Below are positions 26,821-35,325 of a stretch of DNA of 64,000 nt, piece after piece. The stretch is from Natronomonas salina (GTDB lineage: Archaea; Halobacteriota; Halobacteria; Halobacteriales; Haloarculaceae): positions 2,728,001-2,792,000 of the forward strand of contig NZ_CP058335.1 of the NCBI RefSeq assembly GCF_013391105.1. The letters run 5' to 3'. Both the position numbers and the translations under genes were made by a program. The stretch's first letter is position 1, and every line of letters starts with the position of its first letter. A model generated the notes under the pieces. It made no database searches, was not told the origin of the DNA, and saw nothing but the letters and a program-made list of their open reading frames with translations.

Positions 26821-28287
26821 CTACATGTAGCCGAGGCTCTCGAGGCGCCGCTCGGTGTCGGCGTCGACCTCGACCTCGCCGTCGGCCTCGGCGTGCTCGA
26901 AGGAGCCGTGCCAGGACTCGAGGCGCTCGCCGAGGGCCGTCACGCGGTCGCGGTGCGTCGCCGAGAGGTCCGTCCGCTCGCCCGGGTCCTCGACGACGTC
27001 GTAGAGCTCCTCCAGGCCGTCGGAGCCGCGGATGAGCTTGTACTCGCGGGTGCGGATCGCCCGGAGCGAGCGGTCGTACTCCCGCACCGACTCGGGGATG
27101 CCGTCGAAGCGCTCCTCGAGGCGCTCCATCGAGGGCTGCGGCGCGACGTACTCCGCGTAGACGGCGTCGCGCTCCTCGGCATCGGCCTCGGGGTGGAACG
27201 AGGGGCCCTGGCACTGCTCGCGGAGCGTCGGGTCGTCGATCCCGGCGGCGTCCAGCAGCGTCGGGACGAGGTCGGAGAGCTGGACGAGCGCGTCGGCGTT
27301 GCCGGCGCCGCCGGTGAAGGCGCCGCCGTGGCAGACGAGCGGCACGTGCAGCAGCGTGTCGTAGAGGTTGTACTGGTGGCCGAGGAAGCCGTGGTCGCCG
27401 ACGTTCTCGCCGTGGTCGCCGCAGACGACGAGCAGGGTGTCCTCCCACTCGCCGGCGTCCGCCAGGGCGGTCCGCAGGCGGTCGAGCTGCTCGTCGACGT
27501 AGGCGAGTTCGCCGCGGTAGAGCCCGTACAGCAGCCGGAACTCCCGGTCGGTGAGGTCGTACTCGCCGACGTCGTAGGCGCGGGGGTCCTGGCGGAGTTC
27601 GACGGCCTCCTCGAAGCTCGCGCCGGCCGGCAGGAACCGCTCGGCGTACGCCTCGGGCGGCCGGTAGTCGATGTGCGGCTCGAGGTAGTTGACGAAGGCG
27701 AAGAACGGTCGGTCGGCGTCACGGTCGTCGAGCCAGGACTCGATGCGGTCGGTGGTGCGGGCGGCGCCGTCGTCGCCCGCGGGCTGGAGCAGTTCGCTGT
27801 AGGCGATGTTGGCCGCGTTGACGGCGGGGTTGCCGTCGAAGAGGTTGTTGGCGGCCCGCCGGAGCTTCTCGCGGGGCTGGTCGGCGCGGGCGACCGTCCC
27901 CATGTCGGCGTCGGACTGCCAGTACTGCCACCCCTTCCAGAACGAGTCGAAGCCGCGCGCGAAGCCGAACTCCTCGGTGATCCAGGTGTTGTTCGAGACC
28001 CCGATCGTCTCGTAGCCGGAGTCGGCGAACGACTCCGCGACGGTGCGGTGGCCCTCGTCGAGGTAGGTGTGGTCGCCGTGGGCGCCGTGCCGCGAGGGGT
28101 AGGCGCCGGTGAACAGCGACGCGTGGGACGGCACGGACCACGGGGCGCACGCGAATGCGTGCTCGTAGGCCGTCCCCTCGGCGGCGAGTTCCGCCAGCGT
28201 CGGCATGGTTTCCTCCCGGACGGGCGGGGCGTCCGAGGCGCGAGCGGTGTCGAGAACGACGAAGACGACGTTCGAGGGGCGTGTCAT
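26821..28287 (-). CDS. sulfatase-like hydrolase (alkaline phosphatase superfamily)
   Basis: 488 residues with N-terminal NVVFVVLDTARA (metal-binding Asp) and, near 310-330, CGDHGENVGDHGFLGHQ with further metal ligands. The usual formylglycine motif Cys/Ser-x-Pro-Ser-Arg appears as SVPSH: Ser replaces Cys and His replaces Arg. It may therefore not mature like a classical sulfatase and could be a phosphodiesterase or phosphotransferase of the same fold. No signal peptide is seen. ATG 28287 (MTRPSNVV) is preferred to a start 11 residues upstream. It is divergent from otsA. Confidence 0.85.
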   Translation of the reverse strand: MTRPSNVVFVVLDTARASDAPPVREETMPTLAELAAEGTAYEHAFACAPWSVPSHASLFTGAYPSRHGAHGDHTYLDEGHRTVAESFADSGYETIGVSNNTWITEEFGFARGFDSFWKGWQYWQSDADMGTVARADQPREKLRRAANNLFDGNPAVNAANIAYSELLQPAGDDGAARTTDRIESWLDDRDADRPFFAFVNYLEPHIDYRPPEAYAERFLPAGASFEEAVELRQDPRAYDVGEYDLTDREFRLLYGLYRGELAYVDEQLDRLRTALADAGEWEDTLLVVCGDHGENVGDHGFLGHQYNLYDTLLHVPLVCHGGAFTGGAGNADALVQLSDLVPTLLDAAGIDDPTLREQCQGPSFHPEADAEERDAVYAEYVAPQPSMERLEERFDGIPESVREYDRSLRAIRTREYKLIRGSDGLEELYDVVEDPGERTDLSATHRDRVTALGERLESWHGSFEHAEADGEVEVDADTERRLESLGYM

Positions 28288-28536
28288 GGGTGGTGGCCTC
28301 GAGCACTGGGCTCGGTACACCCTGAATTCGCCGCCGCGTTATAAGGCCGGACTGCCCGCAGGTGCAGGCCCGGGGCTTAGTTGCAGACCGAATCGACGCT
28401 GATCGTAGTGGGCGGCCCCTGTCAGTTCTCGCGCGGCGTCATCACGTCGCTCGGAGCCAGGAGGCGATCTCCGCCCGCAGGCGGGGCGGCTCCGTCCGCT
28501 GCGACGTAGCTGGGAAGCTGCATGTGCAGGCTCTGT

Positions 28537-28544
28537 CCATATCA
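28537..28544 (+). promoter_or_regulatory. TATA-like box of otsA
   Basis: CCATATCA centred about 30 bp upstream of ATG 28571; fits leaderless transcription. A second AT-rich element, GTTATAAG, is at 28339-28346 in the middle of the divergent intergenic region. Confidence 0.5.
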
Positions 28545-28570
28545 CCGAACGCGGCGAAATATGCCCTGTA

Positions 28571-30055
28571 ATGGAGGAGACCCTCTCCCGCGCGGACGTG
28601 GACATCGGGGCAGTCACCGACGACGTACACGTCGTCTCCAACCGCCAGCCGTACCGCCACGAGTACGGCGAGGACGGCGACGTGGAGGTCGACCGGCCGA
28701 CGGGCGGCCTGACGGCCGGCCTCGACCCGGTCATGCAGCAACTCGGCGGGACCTGGACCGCGTGGGGCGACGGGGACGCGGACTTCGCGGTCAGCGACGA
28801 CGGCAACGCCGTGGCGGTGCCGCCGGAGGACCCCTCGTACACCCTCCAGCGGATTCCCCTCTCCGAGGAGGAGGTCGCGGGCTACTACGAGGGGTACGCC
28901 AACCAGACGCTGTGGCCGCTGTGCCACAGCGCGATGGGGAACGTGCGCTTCGACCACGACGACTGGGAGGAGTACCGCTCGGTCAACCGGAAGTTCGGCG
29001 CCGTCGTCGCCGCGCAGGTCGACGACGACTCGACTGTGTGGTTCCAGGACTACCACTTCGGACTCGCCCCCCGGTTCGTCCGCGGCGAGACCGACGCCGT
29101 ACTGATGCAGTTCTGGCACATCCCGTGGCCGTCCGCCGACGTCTTCCGGGTCGCTCCCAACGCCGAGGAGCTGCTCGACGGGCTGCTGGCCAACGACCTG
29201 CTGGGGTTCCACGTGCCGCGCTACTGTGCGAACTTCCTGGAGTGCGCCGAGGAGCTGGTCGACGACGCCGTCGTCGACTGGTCGGAGGACCGCGTCCTCT
29301 ACGGCGACCGCGCGACGCGCGTCGAGGCGTTCCCGCTGAACGTCGACGCCGACAGCATCGCCGAGCAGGCCGACGCCGCTCCCGACGCCGGCGCGCGCGT
29401 CCGCGAGGAGTTCGGCATCGATCCCGACCGGCCGATCGCCCTCGGGGTCGACCGCCTCGACTACACCAAGGGCATCCCGGAGCGGCTCGATGCCCTCGAG
29501 CACCTCTGGGAGACGCGGCCGGACCTCCGCGGGGCGTTCACCTACGTCCAGAAGGGCGAGGAGAGCCGCCAGGGCATCGAGGCCTACCGGGAGCTGCAGG
29601 CGGCCGTCGAGGAGCGCGTCGACCGCATCAACGAGCGGTTCGGCACCGACGACTGGCAGCCGGTCGTCTCGACGACGGAGTTCCTCGAGCCCGAGACCCT
29701 GTACGGCCTCTACCGCGACGCCGAGGTCGCGCTCGTGACGCCCGTCCGCGACGGGATGAACCTCGTCGCCAAGGAGTACGTCGCCGCCCAGGACGACGGC
29801 GACGCCGCGCTCGTGTTGAGCCGGTTCACCGGGGCCCACGAGGAACTCGGCGACGGCGCCATCGTCGTCAACCCCCACGACACCCCGGCCACCGCCGACG
29901 CCATCGCGAGGGCCTTCGAGATGGACGGCGACGAGCGGAGCGACCGCACCCTGCAGATGCGCCAGGCCGTCGACGACGGCGGCGTCACCGAGTGGATCGA
30001 CTCCGTCTTCGAGACCGCGGCGGCGGTCGCCGAGGAACGGAGGTCGTCGGCGTGA
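28571..30055 (+). CDS. otsA: trehalose-6-phosphate synthase
   Basis: 494 residues of the GT-20 family; joins UDP-glucose and glucose-6-phosphate to trehalose-6-phosphate. Visible motifs are the N-terminal VVSNRQPY, FQDYHFGLAPRFVR, the donor-binding LGVDRLDYTKGIPERL with its Arg and Lys, and TPVRDGMNLVAKEYVA near the end. The start of otsB overlaps its stop by 4 bp (GTGA). Trehalose serves as a compatible solute in many haloarchaea. Confidence 0.96.
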   Translation: MEETLSRADVDIGAVTDDVHVVSNRQPYRHEYGEDGDVEVDRPTGGLTAGLDPVMQQLGGTWTAWGDGDADFAVSDDGNAVAVPPEDPSYTLQRIPLSEEEVAGYYEGYANQTLWPLCHSAMGNVRFDHDDWEEYRSVNRKFGAVVAAQVDDDSTVWFQDYHFGLAPRFVRGETDAVLMQFWHIPWPSADVFRVAPNAEELLDGLLANDLLGFHVPRYCANFLECAEELVDDAVVDWSEDRVLYGDRATRVEAFPLNVDADSIAEQADAAPDAGARVREEFGIDPDRPIALGVDRLDYTKGIPERLDALEHLWETRPDLRGAFTYVQKGEESRQGIEAYRELQAAVEERVDRINERFGTDDWQPVVSTTEFLEPETLYGLYRDAEVALVTPVRDGMNLVAKEYVAAQDDGDAALVLSRFTGAHEELGDGAIVVNPHDTPATADAIARAFEMDGDERSDRTLQMRQAVDDGGVTEWIDSVFETAAAVAEERRSSA

Positions 30056-30909
30056 CGAGCGTCACGGACGATTCCGACGACCGCAGGAGCGGCGGGGACG
30101 AGGACGAACTGCCGCTGCTCGGCAACTGGCTGTCGCTGCTGGAGGACCGGCTGTCCGGCGCCGAGCGCCTCGCGCTGTGTCTGGACTTCGACGGCACGCT
30201 CGCGCCCATCGTCGAGGACCCCGACGCGGCGGCGATGCCGGAGCGCACGGCGGCGGCCCTCGAGGAACTGGCCGGCCACCCGGGCGTCGACCTCGCGGTC
30301 GTCAGCGGCCGCGGCCTGGAGGACCTCCGCGAGCGCGTCGCTGTCGACGACTGCGTGCTCGCCGGCAACCACGGCCTCGAGATCGACCGCGGCGGCGACC
30401 GCTGGACCCACCCCGAGGTCGACCCCGAGGCGCTCGACCGCGTCCGCGAGACCGTCGCCGAGCGCGTCGAGTCCATCGACGGCTGCCACGTCGAGGACAA
30501 GCGCCTCACCGCGACGGTCCACTTCCGGCGTGCGGACGTCGGCCGCGAGGAGGTCCGGCCGCTCGTCCAGTCGGCGGTCGACGACGTCTCCGGCTTCGAG
30601 GCCACCGACGGCCGGCAGATCGTCGAGATACGGCCGAGCGTCGAGTGGGACAAGGGCGAGGCCGTCCGCGAACTCGTCGACGACCGCGCCCTCGGGATCT
30701 ACGTCGGCGACGACACGACCGACGAGGACGCCTTCGAGGCCCTCGAGGACCTGCCGGGCGGCGGCGTCGGCATCCTGGTCGGGGACCGACCCTCGGCCGC
30801 CGAGTTCCGCGTCCACGACGTCGACGGCGTCCGGGCGTTCCTGGAGTGGCTGGCCGACGGTCACGGCCCCGTCGACGGCGCCGACGCCGACGGTTCCGCT
30901 GACGCGTAG
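30052..30909 (+). CDS. otsB: trehalose-6-phosphate phosphatase
   Basis: 285 residues of the HAD superfamily; removes the phosphate from trehalose-6-phosphate. The nucleophile motif is CLDFDGTLAPI, the second motif VVSGRG, and the Mg-binding motif GDDTTDEDAF. It begins with GTG inside the otsA stop region, so translation of the pair is coupled. The frame extends upstream within otsA without a better start. Confidence 0.95.
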   Translation: MTSVTDDSDDRRSGGDEDELPLLGNWLSLLEDRLSGAERLALCLDFDGTLAPIVEDPDAAAMPERTAAALEELAGHPGVDLAVVSGRGLEDLRERVAVDDCVLAGNHGLEIDRGGDRWTHPEVDPEALDRVRETVAERVESIDGCHVEDKRLTATVHFRRADVGREEVRPLVQSAVDDVSGFEATDGRQIVEIRPSVEWDKGEAVRELVDDRALGIYVGDDTTDEDAFEALEDLPGGGVGILVGDRPSAAEFRVHDVDGVRAFLEWLADGHGPVDGADADGSADA

Positions 30910-30971
30910 CTATCCGCGGGCTTGCCACTGCAGGCAGCGCCCGTATGACCGTTCCCCCCGTTTTCTCGTGT

Positions 30972-31100
30972 ATGGGAAGCTATCCGCGGGCGGCGCGGGA
31001 CGCGCAGATCAAGTGCCTCGCGTGCAACGCGCCGGCGACGAAAACGGTCGACGGAGACCTCGTCTGCGTCGATTGCGGTCGCGACCTCCTGGAGTCGTAA
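30972..31100 (+). CDS. zinc-ribbon microprotein, 42 residues
   Basis: A 42-residue reading frame with two Cys pairs, CLAC at 15-18 and CVDC at 32-35, separated by 13 residues, which fits one structural zinc. The N terminus is basic (PRAARDAQIK). Haloarchaea encode many such zinc-finger microproteins and some have knockout phenotypes (established); this one is not assigned to a known case. It is too short for usual gene-length cutoffs. The 14-bp sequence overlapping codons 3-7 also occurs at the otsB stop codon. Confidence 0.7.
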   Translation: MGSYPRAARDAQIKCLACNAPATKTVDGDLVCVDCGRDLLES

Positions 31101-31235
31101 TCGGGTCGTCGCCCGCCGTGGGCCGCCGACGGCGGGCGCCGACGAGGCGGCGAGGGTCGCCCCTCGCCAATCGAAAGTACTTGCATACTACTGTGTCAAT
31201 ATGCTTACCGGTCGGCCCGCGGTAGTGTCGTCCAC

Positions 31236-31889
31236 ATGCCGACCATCGTCTGGGGCGACCTCCCTACCAGCGAGTTCGCGTTGCAGGAGACCTTCGACGC
31301 GGTGCCGGACGCGGTCTTCGAGTCCGAGCAGGTCGTCCAGAACGGAAACGACGTGGTGATGCCCATGCTGTGGGCGCGGGCGGGCGACCCCGACGAACTC
31401 GACGTCGCCCTGGAGAACGACTCCAGCGTCGGCGAGGTGTCGAAGCTCGCCGAACTCGACGGCGAGGTGCTCTACCGGATGGAGTGGGTCCGCCAGGTCG
31501 AACTCGTCCTGCAGATGATGCTCAACTCCAACGGCAGCGTCCTCGACGCCTACGGCAACAGCGAGCGCTGGCGGCTCCGGATCTTCTACCCCGACCGCGA
31601 GGAGCTCTCCCAGACCAACGAGTTCTGCGAGGAGCACGACCTCCCCTTCGAGGTCCGCCGGGTCCGCGACATGGACAGCGAGCCCGCCAGCCGCTACGGC
31701 CTGACCAACGAGCAGTACGAGTCGCTCAAGCGGGCCTGGGAGGCCGGCTACTTCGACGTGCCCCGGGAGACGGGCATCGAGGAGCTCGCCGAGGAGCTCG
31801 ACATCTCCCACCAGGCGCTCTCCGAGCGGCTCCGCCGCGGCCACAATACGCTCGTCGAGAACATGCTCGGCGTCTCCGTCCCCGAGTAG
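31236..31889 (+). CDS. HTH_10 family transcriptional regulator
   Basis: 217 residues. The C-terminal third is a Bat-type HTH_10 domain (LTNEQYESLKRAWEAGYFDVP, then IEELAEELDISHQALSERLRRG). The N-terminal region (1-150) is a sensor-like domain of the kind seen in bacterio-opsin-activator relatives, with no PAS or GAF that I can recognise. Upstream DNA at 31171-31210 is unusually AT-rich and should hold the promoter. Its stop is 6 bp from the stop of the convergent usp gene. Confidence 0.85.
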   Translation: MPTIVWGDLPTSEFALQETFDAVPDAVFESEQVVQNGNDVVMPMLWARAGDPDELDVALENDSSVGEVSKLAELDGEVLYRMEWVRQVELVLQMMLNSNGSVLDAYGNSERWRLRIFYPDREELSQTNEFCEEHDLPFEVRRVRDMDSEPASRYGLTNEQYESLKRAWEAGYFDVPRETGIEELAEELDISHQALSERLRRGHNTLVENMLGVSVPE

Positions 31890-31895
31890 CGCCGC

Positions 31896-32360
31896 TCACC
31901 CGCTCCGGGCGTCCGCCGCGTCCGCCGACGCCCCGCCGGCCGACGCCTCCACCTCGACGATCTCCGTCCGCTCGTCCGTCTCGGCCCGCAGGTACGAGCC
32001 GACGGCCGGGTCGTTCCGCAGCAACCGACCGAGGAGCCGCCGCCACGTCGCCGTCCGGTCGGCACCGACCACGACGACGTCGGCGCGGTTGGCCTCGGCC
32101 TCCTCGAGGATCACCTCCTCGACGAAGAACCCGCGCCGCGTGAGCACCTCCGTCTCCACCTCGCCGACGTGCGCGGCGATCGCGTGGTACATGTCGCTGG
32201 CCCGCGTCCTGATGTTGCCCTGCAGGGGGTCGACGTGCAACACCAGCAGCTGGGCGTCCGGCTCGTCTGCGGCGATTCGTGCCGCCTCCTCCAGCGTCCG
32301 TACGCTCGCGTCGGTGAGCGGGTAGCGGACGGGGACGAGGACGGTCGTCGTCTCGGGCAT
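31896..32360 (-). CDS. universal stress protein, non-ATP-motif type
   Basis: 154 residues with the Usp fold pattern: TTTVLVPVRYPL at the start, a central LLVLHVDPL strand and RADVVVVGADR. The G-2x-G-9x-G-S/T ATP motif seen in the protein at 20.6 kb is absent (GADRTATWRRLLGRLL instead), so ATP binding is doubtful. The C terminus is an Ala/Glu-rich tail. It is convergent with an HTH_10 gene. Confidence 0.78.
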   Translation of the reverse strand: MPETTTVLVPVRYPLTDASVRTLEEAARIAADEPDAQLLVLHVDPLQGNIRTRASDMYHAIAAHVGEVETEVLTRRGFFVEEVILEEAEANRADVVVVGADRTATWRRLLGRLLRNDPAVGSYLRAETDERTEIVEVEASAGGASADAADARSG

Positions 32361-32474
32361 GGGGATCTTCGGGTGCCGGAACGCGCGACGGCACCCCGTT
32401 ACTCCGAGGACTCTCCGCGGTGACTAATAGACTGGCCTTCTTTCGATTGCGGAGCCGACGGGCGCCGGGGTCGC

Positions 32475-33158
32475 TCACTCCACGTACTGCTTCGCCAGCC
32501 ACGACTCCGCGCGCCGCAGCCGGTAGGTCAGCGTCGACCCGGGGATGCCGAGTTCGTCGGCCAGTTCGTAGGCCTCGACCTCCCGCGGCGTCTCGTAGTA
32601 GCCCGCCTCGACGGCCGCCTCCAGGGCGTCCGCCTGCTTCGGCGGCAGTTCGTCGTCGGCCTCCCGCTCCGGGTCGGAGACGCGCTCGAACCGGACGTCG
32701 GCCTCCGCGACCGACCGGACGTCCGCGACGAAGTCGCCGACCGGGCCGTCCGGGGCCAGCACCCGCCACCGCTGGCTGCGCTCCCGCCAGGTCTCGTCGA
32801 GGACGACGCCGTCGCCGAAGTGCTCCCGCGCGAGGTGCGGCACCGAGTCGCAGTCGGCGTCCCGCTCCCAGTAGGAGTACAGCAGCAGCGACCCCTCCGA
32901 GCGGTCCAGCACCGTCGTCTCCCAGTCGCCGTCGCAGCCGTCCCGGACCAGACAGTCCGTGAAGTAGCGGGCCCCCGCCATGTCGGCCAGGCCGTCGAGG
33001 GCCTCGCTCGGTCCGGTGGCGCGGTCGACCCGCCAGAGGCTCGTCTCGGTGACGTGGCAGGCCAGCGACCGGAGCCGCGCCTCCGGGTGGTCGGCCAGCA
33101 GGTCGGCGACCGGGTTCGCTCCGGGCTCGTGGGCGACGACGAACTCCACTTCGCGCAT
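32475..33158 (-). CDS. HTH_10 family transcriptional regulator
   Basis: 227 residues ending in a Bat-type HTH_10 domain (LPPKQADALEAAVEAGYYETP, then AYELADELGIPGSTLTYRLRRAESWL). The first 155 residues form an alpha/beta sensor-like domain including a Cys/His-containing stretch (LACHVTETSLWRV). It is divergent from rtcA. It shares the HTH type with the protein at 31.2 kb, but the sensor halves are not obviously alike. Confidence 0.85.
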   Translation of the reverse strand: MREVEFVVAHEPGANPVADLLADHPEARLRSLACHVTETSLWRVDRATGPSEALDGLADMAGARYFTDCLVRDGCDGDWETTVLDRSEGSLLLYSYWERDADCDSVPHLAREHFGDGVVLDETWRERSQRWRVLAPDGPVGDFVADVRSVAEADVRFERVSDPEREADDELPPKQADALEAAVEAGYYETPREVEAYELADELGIPGSTLTYRLRRAESWLAKQYVE

Positions 33159-33264
33159 CGGTCTTCTCGACGTCCGGTTGGGCGTCGGTGGATAAGTCGC
33201 CGTCGGTGGGGCGGGCGCCCACGTCGGAAGCCTTGTAACGGTCGGCGCCCCCAGTCACGGACGA

Positions 33265-34266
33265 ATGCTGGAGATCGACGGAGCGGACGGCGGCGGTCAG
33301 ATCGTCCGGACGGCCGTCTCGCTGTCGGCGCTGTCGGGCGAGGCGGTCCGGATCGAGGACGTCCGCGGCGACCGCGACGAGCCGGGGCTCCGCGCCCAGC
33401 ACGTCGCGGCCGTCGAGGCGGCGGCGTCCCTCTGCGACGCCTCGGTCGAGGGCCTCGAGCAGGGCGCGGAGGCGCTGGTCTTCGAGCCGGGCGAGCTGGA
33501 GGCGAAGGACGTCTCGGTGGCGGTGGGGACGGCGGGCAGCGTCGCCCTCGTCTTCGACACAGTCCTGCCGCTGGCCGCGGGCCTCGACGAACCCGCCGAG
33601 GTGACGGTCACCGGCGGCACCGACGTCCTCTGGGCGCCGCCGATCGACTACCTCCGGCGGCTGAAGCTCCCGTTGCTGTCGGAGTACGGGCTCGACGCGG
33701 ACCTGTCGGTCGAGTCGCGGGGGTTCTACCCGCTCGGCGGCGGGGAGGCGACGCTGACGCTGCGCCCCTCGGCGCTCTCGCCGCTGGCGCTCGACGAGCG
33801 CGGGGCTCTCCGCCGCGTGGAGGTGTACTCGACGGCCGACGAGGAGCTGCGCGACGCCGAGGTCGCCGAGCGGCAGGCGGCCGCGGTGGCGGAGGGCCTC
33901 GACGTCGACGTCTCGGTGGCGACGCTGTCGACCTACGACGACGCCGACTCGCCGGGGTCGGCGGTCGTGCTCGCGGCCGTCTACGAGGGCGGCCGGGCGG
34001 GCTTCTCGGCGCTCGGGGAGGCCGGCAAGCCCTCCGAGCAGGTGGGCAGCGAGGCGGTCGAGGCGTTCCAGGGGTTCCGGGACGGGAGCGCGGCGGTCGA
34101 CCGCCACCTCGCCGACCAGCTGCAGGTCCACCTGGCGCTGGCCGGCGGCCGCGTGCTCGCGCCGGCGGCGACCGACCACGTCGAGACGAACCGCGAGGTC
34201 GTCGCGGCGTTCGGCTACGACGTGACCGTCGAGGAGCGCGCGGAGGGCGTGCTGCTCGAGGGGTGA
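33265..34266 (+). CDS. rtcA: RNA 3'-terminal phosphate cyclase
   Basis: 333 residues. The N terminus ADGGGQIVRTAVSLSALSG is the family signature, and His281 in DRHLADQL matches the His that carries AMP in the enzyme cycle. It converts RNA 3'-phosphate to a 2',3'-cyclic phosphate using ATP. The length matches the family. RtcB is not in the window. A TATA-like CCTTGTAAC lies about 29 bp upstream. Confidence 0.95.
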   Translation: MLEIDGADGGGQIVRTAVSLSALSGEAVRIEDVRGDRDEPGLRAQHVAAVEAAASLCDASVEGLEQGAEALVFEPGELEAKDVSVAVGTAGSVALVFDTVLPLAAGLDEPAEVTVTGGTDVLWAPPIDYLRRLKLPLLSEYGLDADLSVESRGFYPLGGGEATLTLRPSALSPLALDERGALRRVEVYSTADEELRDAEVAERQAAAVAEGLDVDVSVATLSTYDDADSPGSAVVLAAVYEGGRAGFSALGEAGKPSEQVGSEAVEAFQGFRDGSAAVDRHLADQLQVHLALAGGRVLAPAATDHVETNREVVAAFGYDVTVEERAEGVLLEG

Positions 34267-34347
34267 GGCTCCGGGACCTGTAATCCGACGGACGTCCAGT
34301 TCGAGCGCCCTCCGTCCGGCTCAGAACTCGTAGAGGGCCAAGGGTTT

Positions 34348-35271
34348 ATGCCCGATGCGGGGGTGGTAAGAGGTAACGTGCTCCTCGGCATTCCGACACG
34401 CGATTGGCCGCTCCCGCGGCAGCTGCTCCGGAACGTCCGGGAGCTCCACCGCGCTCGCCGTCGTGGCGGCTGCGCGGACGGCTGCGAGTTCGACCGCGCC
34501 GACGACAGCCGGCTCCCGTGGACGACCGACGGCGCCTACGGCGGCTGGGGCGGCGACGCCTACCACGGCACCGACGGCGGCCCCCGGTCGCCCGGCCCCG
34601 GCGACGAGAACACCCCCGTCGTCTTCGTCCACGGCAACCAGCGCGACGCCTGCGACTGGTCGGACCACGCGCGGTTCTTCCTGCGGCGCGGCTACGACGG
34701 CGACGACCTGTGGGCCATCACGTTCCGCGAGGGGACGCCGACCCACGGGTCGATGGCCGCCCAGCTCGACGACTTCGTCGGGCGGGTCCGCGACCACACC
34801 GGCGCCGAGGAGGTCGCGGTGGTCGGTCACAGCCTCGGCGTCACCGGCGTCCGCTACTGGCTGGCCACCCACGACCGCTACGACTGGGTGGAGACGGTCG
34901 TCGGTCTCGCCGGCGCCAACCACGGGACGGTCCTCAACACCTGGTGTGCGGACGCGGGGATGAACCGCGGCGCCTACCAGGTCAGCGAGTTCCTCCGCGG
35001 CGACTACGACGCCCGCCGGGACCACCCCCTGGCCGGCCTCAACGAGGAGGAGACCCCCGGCGACGTCGACTACTACACGCTCCGGGGCACCGAGGACCCC
35101 CTGTTCTGGCGCTGCCGGGACAGCCCCGCGCTGGAGGGGGCGACGAACGTCGTCATCGAGGACGACCACGACGGCGTCCGGCGGAGCCAGACGGCCCTGG
35201 AGTACGTCTTCCGCTGGGTGGCCGACGAGCACCCGTACAACCTCCAGCAGCAGGTCGCGGCGCCGGGCTGA
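34348..35271 (+). CDS. alpha/beta-fold lipase-like hydrolase
   Basis: 307 residues. VVFVHGNQRDACDW supplies the oxyanion region, GHSLG the nucleophile elbow, and a His near the C terminus (DDHDGVRR) may complete the triad, as in lipase family 2-like enzymes. The start is uncertain: ATG 34348 lies within GGTTTATGC, which is itself TATA-like. GTG 34378, ten codons on, is at the right distance for a leaderless start. The substrate is probably an ester, otherwise unknown. Confidence 0.82.
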   Translation: MPDAGVVRGNVLLGIPTRDWPLPRQLLRNVRELHRARRRGGCADGCEFDRADDSRLPWTTDGAYGGWGGDAYHGTDGGPRSPGPGDENTPVVFVHGNQRDACDWSDHARFFLRRGYDGDDLWAITFREGTPTHGSMAAQLDDFVGRVRDHTGAEEVAVVGHSLGVTGVRYWLATHDRYDWVETVVGLAGANHGTVLNTWCADAGMNRGAYQVSEFLRGDYDARRDHPLAGLNEEETPGDVDYYTLRGTEDPLFWRCRDSPALEGATNVVIEDDHDGVRRSQTALEYVFRWVADEHPYNLQQQVAAPG

Positions 35272-35325
35272 CGGCCCGCCTCCGGACGATTCTGCGGCGA
35301 CCCGCTCCCCGACTGAGCGGCCCGC

